From contig DHNM01000004.1 of the NCBI GenBank assembly GCA_002409525.1, forward strand, positions 1 through 40,019: 40,019 nt of DNA. The letters are read 5' to 3'. Positions 24,936 to 32,236 of this stretch are shown here, one piece after another (within the stretch, counting starts at the first letter, position 1; each line of letters begins with the position of its first letter). Position numbers and translations under genes: made by a program. The DNA is from Eubacterium sp. UBA5416 (lineage in GTDB: Bacteria > Bacillota > Clostridia > Lachnospirales > Lachnospiraceae). The notes below the pieces were generated by a model. That model was not told the origin of the DNA, ran no database searches, and saw only the letters and a list, made by a program, of their open reading frames with translations.

Positions 24936-25553
24936 ATGCTGATTAAGAACCTGACAGATCCGGCATTTCGAAAATACGGAAGAGTTCTTCCGATTGATAC
25001 GCCGGATTTATTAAAGCGTCTGGCGGACACTCCACTGACAAAGGACGTCGAATATGTGGCAAGTGTCGACACACTGGAGGCAAGTGCTGAATTTAACACC
25101 ATTTGCAACAGCGTCTACGGAGGAATGCCGATTCAGATTGGATACTGTAACGGGAGCAATCATAAGTTAAATGCAGTGGAATATCACAGAGACAGTGAAG
25201 TGGATATCCCGGTACAGGGCTGTGTCCTGATTCTTGGAAGTGAACAGGATATCGAAGAGGATTTCACTTATGATACCGCGAAGCTGGAGGCGTTTGAAGT
25301 TCCGGCCGGGACTGCTGTTGAGATTTATGGCACGACACTTCACTATACACCCTGCAATCTGGCGCAAGAGGGATTCCAGACTGCTATTATCCTTCCGAAA
25401 GGGACAAATACAGATAAGCCGGAGCTTAGGGGAGAGATGCCCGAAGACCGCCTGATGACAGCGAAAAACAAGTGGCTGATCGCACACGCTGAGAGCGGAC
25501 TTGGAAAAGACGGAGCATTTGTCGGACTTAAGGGAACAAATCCCGAAGTCTGA
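24936..25553 (+). CDS. DUF4867 family protein
   Basis: About 205 residues, resembling the DUF4867 family, which is usually found beside sugar isomerases and kinases. The central part (HKLNAVEYHRDSEVDI, then a beta-rich stretch with YGTTLHYTPC) suggests a cupin-like fold with candidate metal-binding His residues, but the function is unknown. I use ATG24936 because AAAGGAG lies 8 bp before it; the longer frame from 24894 lacks a ribosome site and would overlap the -10 box. First gene of a three-gene operon. Confidence 0.75.
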   Translation: MLIKNLTDPAFRKYGRVLPIDTPDLLKRLADTPLTKDVEYVASVDTLEASAEFNTICNSVYGGMPIQIGYCNGSNHKLNAVEYHRDSEVDIPVQGCVLILGSEQDIEEDFTYDTAKLEAFEVPAGTAVEIYGTTLHYTPCNLAQEGFQTAIILPKGTNTDKPELRGEMPEDRLMTAKNKWLIAHAESGLGKDGAFVGLKGTNPEV

Positions 25554-25604
25554 AAGTTAATTCAAAACAGCCCGAAACGGGCGGATTATATGGAGGTACA
25601 TATC

Positions 25605-27089
25605 ATGATCAATACACCTAAAGTAAAGATAGGTATTGTGGCAGTCAGCAGAGACTGCTTTCCGGAAAGTCTTTCTGTAAACAGAAGAAAAGCACTGGTG
25701 GATGCTTATAAGAAAAAATACGAAGAAGCGGATATCTACGAATGTCCGGTTTGTATCGTTGAGAGCGAGATTCATATGGTACAGGCACTCGAAGATGTTA
25801 AGTCGAACGGCTGCAACGCTTTAGTTGTCTATCTTGGAAACTTCGGACCGGAGATCTCTGAGACTCTGCTTGCAAAGCATTTTGACGGACCGTCAATGTT
25901 TGTCGCGGCTGCGGAAGAGAGCGGAGATGACCTGATTCAGGGCCGGGGTGATGCATACTGCGGGATGTTAAATGCAAGTTATAATCTCAAACTTCGCAAT
26001 ATCAAAGCTTATATTCCTGAATATCCGGTGGGAACTGCAGAAGAGTGTGCAGATATGATTCATGAATTTGTGCCCATCGCACGGGCGATTGTCGGCCTGA
26101 AAGACCTTAAGATTATCAGCTTTGGACCGCGTCCTCTTAACTTTATGGCATGTAACGCACCGATCAAACAGCTGATGAATCTTGGTGTTGAGATCGAGGA
26201 GAACTCGGAACTTGATTTGTTTGAGGCATTCAATCATCATGCAGACGATCCTCGTATCCCGGATGTGGTAAAAGACATGGAAAAGGAGCTGGGAGCAGGC
26301 AACAACAAACCGGAGATTCTTCCAAAACTTGCTCAGTATGAGATTACACTTCTAGACTGGATTGAAGAGCACAAGGGATACCGCAGGTATGTGACAATTG
26401 CCGGGAAATGCTGGCCCGCATTCCAGACACAGTTTGGGTTTGTACCCTGCTATGTAAACAGCCGTCTGACCGGAAGAGGAATTCCGGTAGCATGCGAAAC
26501 CGATATCTACGGAGCACTCAGTGAATTTATCGGAACCTGTGTATCCGATGACGCTGTTACACTCCTCGATATCAATAATTCAGTTCCTGCTGACATTTAC
26601 AACGAAAGTATCAGGGACCAGTTCCCATATACACAGAAAGATACTTTTATGGGATTCCACTGCGGCAATACCTGTTCCGGAAAACTGGTTACCTGCAATA
26701 TGAAATATCAGCTGATTATGGCGAGAAGTCTGCCAGAAGAAGTAACACAGGGAACTATTGAGGGAGATATCATCCCGGGAGATATTACGTTCTATCGTCT
26801 GCAGAGTACTGCGGATAACAAGCTTCGCGCTTATGTGGCTCATGGAGAGGTACTGCCTGTTGCAACAAAATCTTTTGGAGGGATTGGTATCTTTGCAATT
26901 CCGGAGATGGGCAGATTCTACCGTCATGTGCTGATTGAGAAAAACTTCCCTCATCATGGTGCTGTAGCATTTGGACACTTCGGAAAAGCTTTGTTCGAAG
27001 TCTTCAAATATATAGGCGTAGATGTAGATGAGATCGGTTATAATCAGCCAGCAGGTGTGAGATATCCGACAGAAAATCCTTTCGCTTAA
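25605..27089 (+). CDS. L-fucose/L-arabinose isomerase family protein
   Basis: About 494 residues with the layout of the L-fucose isomerase/L-arabinose isomerase superfamily: an N-terminal Rossmann-like half (KVKIGIVAVSRDCF) and a C-terminal half with acidic metal ligands in CETDIYGALSEF and the GFHCGNT motif. It most likely interconverts an aldose and a ketose; the substrate is not evident. Paired with a xylulokinase-like enzyme it would feed a ketopentose into the pentose phosphate pathway. ATG25605 has TGGAGG upstream; the in-frame ATG at 25590 is less well placed. Confidence 0.85.
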   Translation: MINTPKVKIGIVAVSRDCFPESLSVNRRKALVDAYKKKYEEADIYECPVCIVESEIHMVQALEDVKSNGCNALVVYLGNFGPEISETLLAKHFDGPSMFVAAAEESGDDLIQGRGDAYCGMLNASYNLKLRNIKAYIPEYPVGTAEECADMIHEFVPIARAIVGLKDLKIISFGPRPLNFMACNAPIKQLMNLGVEIEENSELDLFEAFNHHADDPRIPDVVKDMEKELGAGNNKPEILPKLAQYEITLLDWIEEHKGYRRYVTIAGKCWPAFQTQFGFVPCYVNSRLTGRGIPVACETDIYGALSEFIGTCVSDDAVTLLDINNSVPADIYNESIRDQFPYTQKDTFMGFHCGNTCSGKLVTCNMKYQLIMARSLPEEVTQGTIEGDIIPGDITFYRLQSTADNKLRAYVAHGEVLPVATKSFGGIGIFAIPEMGRFYRHVLIEKNFPHHGAVAFGHFGKALFEVFKYIGVDVDEIGYNQPAGVRYPTENPFA

Positions 27090-27101
27090 GGGAGATCAGA
27101 T

Positions 27102-28571
27102 ATGTATTATATAGGTGTTGATTTGGGGACATCTGCGGTAAAGCTCCTCCTGATGGAGGGCAGTGGAGCGATCAGAAATATCGTTTCCAAAGAATATCCG
27201 CTGTTTTTCCCACATCCGGGCTGGTCTGAACAGAATCCGGAAGACTGGTGGGATGCGGTTTTGGAAGGCCTTAGGGAACTGACCAGAAACTGTGATTGCT
27301 CCCGGATCGGGGGGATTAGTTTCGGGGGTCAGATGCATGGGCTGGTGACACTGGACAGCGACGGTCGGGTGATCCGCCCTGCAATATTGTGGAACGATGG
27401 GCGCAGCCAGAAGCAGACAGACTATCTGAATCAGACAATCGGGAAAGAAAAGCTTTCTCAGTATACCGCAAACATTGCATTTGCCGGGTTTACCGCTCCG
27501 AAAATCTTGTGGATGCGTGAAGAAGAACCGGAGAATTTTAAAAAGATTTCTAAAATCATGCTTCCAAAAGACTATATTGCCTTTCGGCTATCCGGCGTAC
27601 ACTCTACGGATTACTCGGATGCATCCGGAATGCTGCTTCTTGACGTCGAGCATAAATGCTGGTCAAAGGAAATGATTGACATCTGTCATATAAAAGAAGA
27701 GATGCTTCCAAAATTGTATGAGAGCTATGAGATTGTGGGTAATATCAAGCCCCAGCTTGCAGATGAATTAGGATTTCCGGAGACGGTAAGAATTGTGGCC
27801 GGGGCAGGGGACAATGCTGCCGCTGCCGTGGGCACTGGAACCGTCGGCGAGGGGAAATGCAACATTTCTCTTGGAACCAGCGGAACGATCTTTATTCCAA
27901 GTAAGAAATTCCGTGTGGATCAGTACAACGGGCTTCATTCTTTTGTCCATGCAGATGGATATTATCATCTGATGGGATGTATGCTCAGTGCAGCATCCTG
28001 CAACAAATGGTGGATGGACGATATTATCGGAACAAATAACTACGGAAAAGAGCAGAAAAAGATCGGAAATCTGGGTGAAAACCATGTCTTTTTCCTGCCT
28101 TATCTGATGGGTGAACGTTCTCCACATAACAATCCGAATGCACGGGGAACTTTTATCGGAATGACAATGGATACCACCAGAGAAGATATGACACAGGCTG
28201 TGCTGGAAGGCGTTGCATTTGCTATTCGCGATTCCTTTGAAATTGCGAAATCTCTCGGAATCGAGATCGGCCGTACAAAGATCTGCGGCGGCGGTGCAAA
28301 AAGCCCGCTGTGGAAGAAGATTATTGCAAATGTTCTCGGGATCAAAGTGGACGTGCTGGAATCTGAAGAAGGACCGGGTCTTGGCGGCGCAATACTCGCC
28401 GCAGTGGCATGTGGTGAATATGATTCCGTACAGGATGCCTGTGATCAGCTTGTAAAGGTTGTGGATACCATAGAACCGGAAGAAGAGCTGGTCGAAAAGT
28501 ACAATCGGAGATACACACAGTTCAGGAAGATCTATCCGACCGTCAGAGAACTTTTTGATGAAATCATCTGA
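27102..28571 (+). CDS. xylB: Xylulokinase-like FGGY carbohydrate kinase
   Basis: The 489-residue FGGY kinase has the N-terminal phosphate loop (YIGVDLGTSAVKLLL), SFGGQMHGLV, WNDGRS, and the nucleotide site GAGDNAAAAVGTG with GICGGGAKSP-like residues later. It resembles xylulokinases, which phosphorylate D-xylulose, but the isomerase partner is not XylA, so the ketose could differ. It starts 12 bp after the isomerase gene with GGGAGATC upstream. Confidence 0.87.
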   Translation: MYYIGVDLGTSAVKLLLMEGSGAIRNIVSKEYPLFFPHPGWSEQNPEDWWDAVLEGLRELTRNCDCSRIGGISFGGQMHGLVTLDSDGRVIRPAILWNDGRSQKQTDYLNQTIGKEKLSQYTANIAFAGFTAPKILWMREEEPENFKKISKIMLPKDYIAFRLSGVHSTDYSDASGMLLLDVEHKCWSKEMIDICHIKEEMLPKLYESYEIVGNIKPQLADELGFPETVRIVAGAGDNAAAAVGTGTVGEGKCNISLGTSGTIFIPSKKFRVDQYNGLHSFVHADGYYHLMGCMLSAASCNKWWMDDIIGTNNYGKEQKKIGNLGENHVFFLPYLMGERSPHNNPNARGTFIGMTMDTTREDMTQAVLEGVAFAIRDSFEIAKSLGIEIGRTKICGGGAKSPLWKKIIANVLGIKVDVLESEEGPGLGGAILAAVACGEYDSVQDACDQLVKVVDTIEPEEELVEKYNRRYTQFRKIYPTVRELFDEII

Positions 28572-28600
28572 TACCCGGGAGAATGAATACCCCTTTCTGT

Positions 28601-28629
28601 TCATAAGTTATGAGTTAAAATCATACATT
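28601..28629 (+). promoter_or_regulatory. Putative sigma-E promoter of spoIIM
   Basis: TCATAAG (28601-28607), a 14-bp spacer and CATACATT (28622-28629): 5 of 7 and 7 of 8 matches to sigma-E. spoIIM is a sigma-E gene in Bacillus. Confidence 0.55.
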
Positions 28630-28649
28630 GAATAGAAGGGGGCATTTCT

Positions 28650-29273
28650 ATGCAAAAAGGATATTTGAAACAGTATTTTTATAAATTTACAAGGATGCCC
28701 TATGGGAATATCTTCTTGTTTATGTTCCTGGGAGGCTTCCTCGGGGGAATTATATTTGGGAATGTGGCCTGGAGCATTCGTCCGGGTGCCATTACCGGAC
28801 TAAATATCTTAAATGCGGGAAACTGGATGAAGATCAACGGAAGCATAAAAAACTATTTTCGTTATCTGACCGGGGTAAGACTCAGAGCGCCGGTACTTCT
28901 CATGATTCTGGGATTTACGGCCTGCGGCATGGCGGCGGTCTATCTGGGACTGATCTGGTATGGATTTCTCGCGGGACTGCTCTGTTCTGCCGCGCTGCTT
29001 CAACTTGGAATCATGGGAATGCTTAAACTGTTTGGATCTCTTCTCCTTCCATTGGTCTGCTATCTTCCCGGGATGGCGATCCTTTTTAATCAGGCATTTC
29101 TCATGTCTGAAAAAAGCAGTAGGAAAAGCGTGGGGGGAATGAAAGAATATGGCAGATATCTTCTCAGCTGCGTCTTAATTTTACTTTTAATCGCCGTGGG
29201 AATTTTGGTTGAATGTTATGTGAATCCGGCAGTAGTCAATTTCTTTAAGAATTTAATTTCAAAAATATTATAA
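28650..29273 (+). CDS. spoIIM: Stage II sporulation protein M-like membrane protein
   Basis: The 207-residue protein has about five membrane spans (about 18-40, 76-95, 98-120, 125-148, 168-192), the size and layout of SpoIIM. In Bacillus SpoIIM joins SpoIID and SpoIIP in the engulfment machinery of the mother cell. The gene order spoIIM-xerD is conserved in Bacilli and Clostridia, and the upstream sigma-E-like promoter agrees. The ribosome site AAGGGGG can pair with CCCC at 28590. Sequence similarity alone is modest, so context carries part of the call. Confidence 0.72.
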   Translation: MQKGYLKQYFYKFTRMPYGNIFLFMFLGGFLGGIIFGNVAWSIRPGAITGLNILNAGNWMKINGSIKNYFRYLTGVRLRAPVLLMILGFTACGMAAVYLGLIWYGFLAGLLCSAALLQLGIMGMLKLFGSLLLPLVCYLPGMAILFNQAFLMSEKSSRKSVGGMKEYGRYLLSCVLILLLIAVGILVECYVNPAVVNFFKNLISKIL

Positions 29274-29367
29274 CAAGATATAGTAGACATAAGATAAAAG
29301 GCTTCGATATCTTGTCCGTTTTTGGACTATAACACGAATGAGGGAGCAGTATACAGTGAATCGGCAT

Positions 29368-29396
29368 TTGCATTTTGAAAATTATGTGTATATAAT
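29368..29396 (+). promoter_or_regulatory. Putative promoter of xerD
   Basis: TTGCAT (29368-29373), a 17-bp spacer and TATAAT (29391-29396). A GATACC/GGTATC stem (about 29408-29442) with a T-rich tail lies in the leader and could attenuate. Confidence 0.6.
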
Positions 29397-29503
29397 GGCA
29401 TTATTCGATACCACGGATTTCAAGTTTTCGATCCCCGGTATCTTAAAATGTTTTTGAAGGGTGAATTGCTTTTATCTTAAAAATGATATTTGAGGTGAAT
29501 GTA

Positions 29504-30388
29504 GTGATAAATGCAATTCAGGATTTTATACAATATTTACATAACGTGAAAAAGGTTTCTCATAATACAGAAGTTTCCTACGAGCGAGATTTGAGAAAGA
29601 TGTTTGCCTGGCTGAATCAGCAGGGGATTGATTCAGTGGATCAGGTTACGAATACGAATCTGAACTCATATATGCTTTACCTGGAGAGGCAGAAACTCGC
29701 GGCTTCAACGATTTCAAGAAGTGTGGCCACGATGCGTGCTTTCTTTCAATATCAGGTGAAAGATCATAAGATAAAGATTGATCCTTCGGAAGGGCTGAAA
29801 CCTCCGAAAGTCGAGAAGAAAGCTCCGGAAATCATGACTGTGGAAGAGGTGGACTTGCTGCTTTCACAGCCAGATACAAGCAGGCCAAAAGGCGTTCGGG
29901 ATAAGGCAATGCTGGAGCTTTTATACGCAACCGGAATACGGGTCAGCGAGCTGATTCATCTGAAGATGTCAGATGTCAATATGCGTCTTTGCTATATTAC
30001 CTGCAGAGAGCATGATAAAGATCGGATCGTGCCATTTGGAAATACTGCGAAGCATGCAGTGGAAAATTATGTAAAAGAGGCAAGGGGAGTGCTCCTGGGT
30101 GCTCATGATGAGGAATATCTCTTTGTGAACTGTTCAGGAAAACCGATTAGCCGTCAGGGTTTTTGGAAGGTATTAAAGGGTTATGTGGATAAAGCTGGGA
30201 TTGTGGCAGACATTACACCGCATACATTACGGCATTCATTTGCCATTCATTTATTGCAGAATGGAGCGGATTTAAAAAGTGTTCAGGAGATGTTGGGGCA
30301 TTCGGACATTTCCACTACACAGATGTATTTAAATATGGGGATTTACAAGATGCGCGATGTTTATACCAAAGCACATCCGCGCAAGTAG
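29504..30388 (+). CDS. xerD: Site-specific tyrosine recombinase XerD
   Basis: About 294 residues, the normal length for XerC/XerD. A SAM-like N-terminal domain is followed by the catalytic domain with R in YATGIRVSEL, HTLRHSFA, GHSDISTTQ and the nucleophile Tyr in QMYLNM. It resolves chromosome dimers at dif. I place the start at GTG29504, six bases after GAGGTG; the ATG at 29483 would add seven residues with no ribosome site. Its place after spoIIM matches chromosomal XerD, not a phage integrase. Confidence 0.88.
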   Translation: MINAIQDFIQYLHNVKKVSHNTEVSYERDLRKMFAWLNQQGIDSVDQVTNTNLNSYMLYLERQKLAASTISRSVATMRAFFQYQVKDHKIKIDPSEGLKPPKVEKKAPEIMTVEEVDLLLSQPDTSRPKGVRDKAMLELLYATGIRVSELIHLKMSDVNMRLCYITCREHDKDRIVPFGNTAKHAVENYVKEARGVLLGAHDEEYLFVNCSGKPISRQGFWKVLKGYVDKAGIVADITPHTLRHSFAIHLLQNGADLKSVQEMLGHSDISTTQMYLNMGIYKMRDVYTKAHPRK

Positions 30389-30423
30389 AGTATCAGAAAT
30401 ACACGATAAAAGGAGATACACCC

Positions 30424-31458
30424 ATGAGCTTTAAATTTGTAGAGGAATTGCCGTCACCGGAGCAGATTCGTGAAGAATATCCTTTGAGCAGTAAGTCAGT
30501 CAGGATAAAAAAAGAGAGAGATAAAGAGATCGCGAAGGTAATTACCGGTGAGTCAGACAAGTTTCTGGTGATTATAGGTCCGTGCTCCGCAGACAATGAG
30601 GATTCGGTCTGTGACTATATCAGCCGGCTCGTTCCGGTACAGGAAAAGGTAAAGGACAGGCTGATCATTATACCACGTATCTATACAAATAAACCGCGGA
30701 CAACCGGCCAGGGATACAAAGGAATTGTACACCAGCCAGATCCGGAGAAAGCACCCGATCTTCTTCACGGATTGATTGCTATGAGAAAGATCCTGATCAG
30801 GGCAATTGAGGAGAGCTCTCTGACACCGGCAGACGAGATGCTGTACCCGTCAAACTGGAGTTATGTATCAGATCTGCTTTCTTATGTGGCGGTTGGGGCA
30901 CGTTCTGTGGAGAATCAGGAACATCGTCTCACGGTATCGGGACTCGATATCCCGGTCGGCATGAAGAATCCGACCAGCGGAGATCTTTCTGTGATGTTGA
31001 ATTCCGCGACTGCGGCACAGGGACACCATACATTCATTTACCGAAACTGGGAAGTGAAGACAGAGGGGAATCCGCTGGCACATACAATTCTTCGAGGCGC
31101 CGTAAATAAACATGGCAATGCAATTCCAAATTACCATTATGAGGATCTCCGGCTGCTGTTACAGAAATATCAGCAGACAGCCCTGAAGAATCCTGCGGTA
31201 ATTGTAGACACCAATCATTCAAATTCTGACAAACATTATGAAGAGCAGACCCGTATTGCAAAAGAGGTTTTGCACAGCAGAGGGCATTCCGCTGACATAA
31301 AGAGATTCGTGAAAGGTTTGATGATTGAGAGTTATATAGAACCGGGAAATCAGAAAATAGGAAACGGGCATCATATCTATGGCAAGTCCATCACAGATCC
31401 ATGCCTTTCATGGGAAGAATCGGAGCGGTTGTTATACGAAATTGCCGAAAGCTGTTGA
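30424..31458 (+). CDS. aroF: 3-deoxy-7-phosphoheptulonate synthase, class I
   Basis: The 344-residue protein matches the AroF/G/H (class I alpha) enzymes: IGPCSADN, NKPRTTGQGYKG and KNPTSGD motifs, and the late IVDTNHSNSDK. It condenses phosphoenolpyruvate and erythrose 4-phosphate in the first shikimate step. Which aromatic amino acid inhibits it cannot be told from the sequence. AAAGGAG lies before the ATG; it follows xerD by 35 bp. Confidence 0.93.
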   Translation: MSFKFVEELPSPEQIREEYPLSSKSVRIKKERDKEIAKVITGESDKFLVIIGPCSADNEDSVCDYISRLVPVQEKVKDRLIIIPRIYTNKPRTTGQGYKGIVHQPDPEKAPDLLHGLIAMRKILIRAIEESSLTPADEMLYPSNWSYVSDLLSYVAVGARSVENQEHRLTVSGLDIPVGMKNPTSGDLSVMLNSATAAQGHHTFIYRNWEVKTEGNPLAHTILRGAVNKHGNAIPNYHYEDLRLLLQKYQQTALKNPAVIVDTNHSNSDKHYEEQTRIAKEVLHSRGHSADIKRFVKGLMIESYIEPGNQKIGNGHHIYGKSITDPCLSWEESERLLYEIAESC

Positions 31459-31481
31459 ATTTTATAATACTTTTATAAAGT

Positions 31482-31514
31482 GGACATATTTTCATCACAC
31501 ATTGTCGATATAAT
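31482..31514 (+). promoter_or_regulatory. Putative promoter of candidate small RNA B
   Basis: TATAAT (31509-31514) with TGGACA (31482-31487) 21 bp upstream as the only -35-like hexamer. A 0A-box-like TGTCGAT (31503-31509) touches the -10, a position expected for repression rather than activation. Confidence 0.4.
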
Positions 31515-31520
31515 GGTATT

Positions 31521-31606
31521 CGGATAGTTGATTAACCACTCACTATCTCCCCCCTCATTTTTAAAGAGCGGACCAATGCAGTCTAATGCATGGTACCGCT
31601 CTTTTG
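31521..31606 (+). ncRNA. Candidate C-rich small RNA B, downstream of aroF
   Basis: The predicted 85-nt transcript has a 5' hairpin GATAGT (31523-31528) / ACTATC (31542-31547), an unpaired TCCCCCCTCATTTTT stretch, and an intrinsic terminator. There is no open frame. The layout of hairpin, C-rich unpaired seed and terminator is that of many Gram-positive trans-acting RNAs. It shares the CCCCCC run and the odd promoter spacing with candidate A. The alternative is an aroF 3' untranslated region. Confidence 0.42.
31564..31606 (+). terminator. Intrinsic terminator after aroF
   Basis: AAGAGCGG (31564-31571) / CCGCTCTT (31596-31603), extended inward by ACCA/TGGT and TGCA/TGCA with single bulges, then TT. 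Its T-run merges into the terminal repeat of the next element. Confidence 0.85.
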
Positions 31607-31769
31607 TTATACCCAGGCCGCAAAAGTCATCCTTTTTCATGCTTGCATGAAAAAAGGAATGACCTAGGCGGCCGAGACAACATAAGAAGGAAGCCCGATA
31701 GGGCGGACTTCGCATGTTGTTAGGATTGCGGAAGCGCAAAGCGCGTAAGCAATCCGTGGGTATAACAAA
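31603..31769. repeat. 167-bp cloverleaf-like element with 13-bp terminal inverted repeats
   Basis: TTTGTTATACCCA (31603-31615) and TGGGTATAACAAA (31757-31769) are perfect inverted repeats. They enclose three hairpins: 31616-31673 (GGCCGC/GCGGCC plus a nearly perfect 17-bp inner stem), 31677-31720 (ACAACAT/ATGTTGT with GCCC/GGGC inside) and 31723-31755 (GGATTGC/GCAATCC with GCGC/GCGC inside). No open frame. It could be a miniature mobile element or a structured RNA. It sits between the convergent aroF and GH18 gene ends. Confidence 0.65.
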
Positions 31770-31794
31770 TGGTGCGAGGAGCCACACGCCCTTT

Positions 31795-32223
31795 TTATGT
31801 CTGATTTACCAAATGATGAAGAAGCAGCCAGTTTGCACGGAATGGCCTCATGAGATTCCAATATCCGATTCCGTAAAACTGGTATTCTGCCGACGTCTCA
31901 TATTTTTTCTTCATACTTCTGACGTCCTCAAACCAGACTTCATGCTGTACACCATCTGAGATATACGTAAAGTGAGGTGACTGCGCTGTTTCGTCGTAAA
32001 GAATGTCAGCTCTGTTTCGAACGGCGAGATCGACAGCTTCGACATTTCCAATCACCCTGGCTCTCGATTCACCCCTTCGATAGGGAAGTGTCCAGTCATA
32101 TCCGTAGTTTGGGACACCCATATAGATCTTATATCTTGGAATTTCCGTCACGGCATAGTCCAGAACCTCCCGTACTTTGTCGATCGGGGCTACGGCCATA
32201 GGCGGTCCGTAAGTATATCCCCA
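31795..32223 (-). pseudogene. 3' part of a SleL/YaaH-type GH18 hydrolase gene, interrupted by the element
   Basis: Reading leftward from the element border, the open frame gives WGYTYGPPMAVAPIDKV and runs 140 residues to TAA at 31795. This is the C-terminal third of the LysM-GH18 family (SleL/YaaH), which cleaves spore cortex glycan. The GH18 catalytic DxxDxDxE lies upstream of this part and is absent, as are LysM domains, so the fragment cannot be active. The codons before TGG read ILYLS-type residues unlike the family. The 5' part should be at the other end of the element. Confidence 0.85.
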
Positions 32224-32236
32224 TATAAGATAAAGG
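32214..32236. other. Probable attL attachment site
   Basis: The GH18-like sequence begins at about 32223 (minus-strand TGGGGATATAC) and the recombinase stop codon is at 32237-32239, so the crossover lies in this interval. The exact core cannot be set without the other end. Confidence 0.6.

Noticed and set aside
29504..30388. Tyrosine recombinase as the integrase of the nearby element
   Set aside because: Its length, motifs and position after spoIIM match chromosomal XerD. The element has its own serine recombinase at its border.
31701..31769. tRNA gene at the cloverleaf element
   Set aside because: The whole element is 167 bp, lacks tRNA signature loops and CCA-end features, and its arms do not have tRNA lengths.
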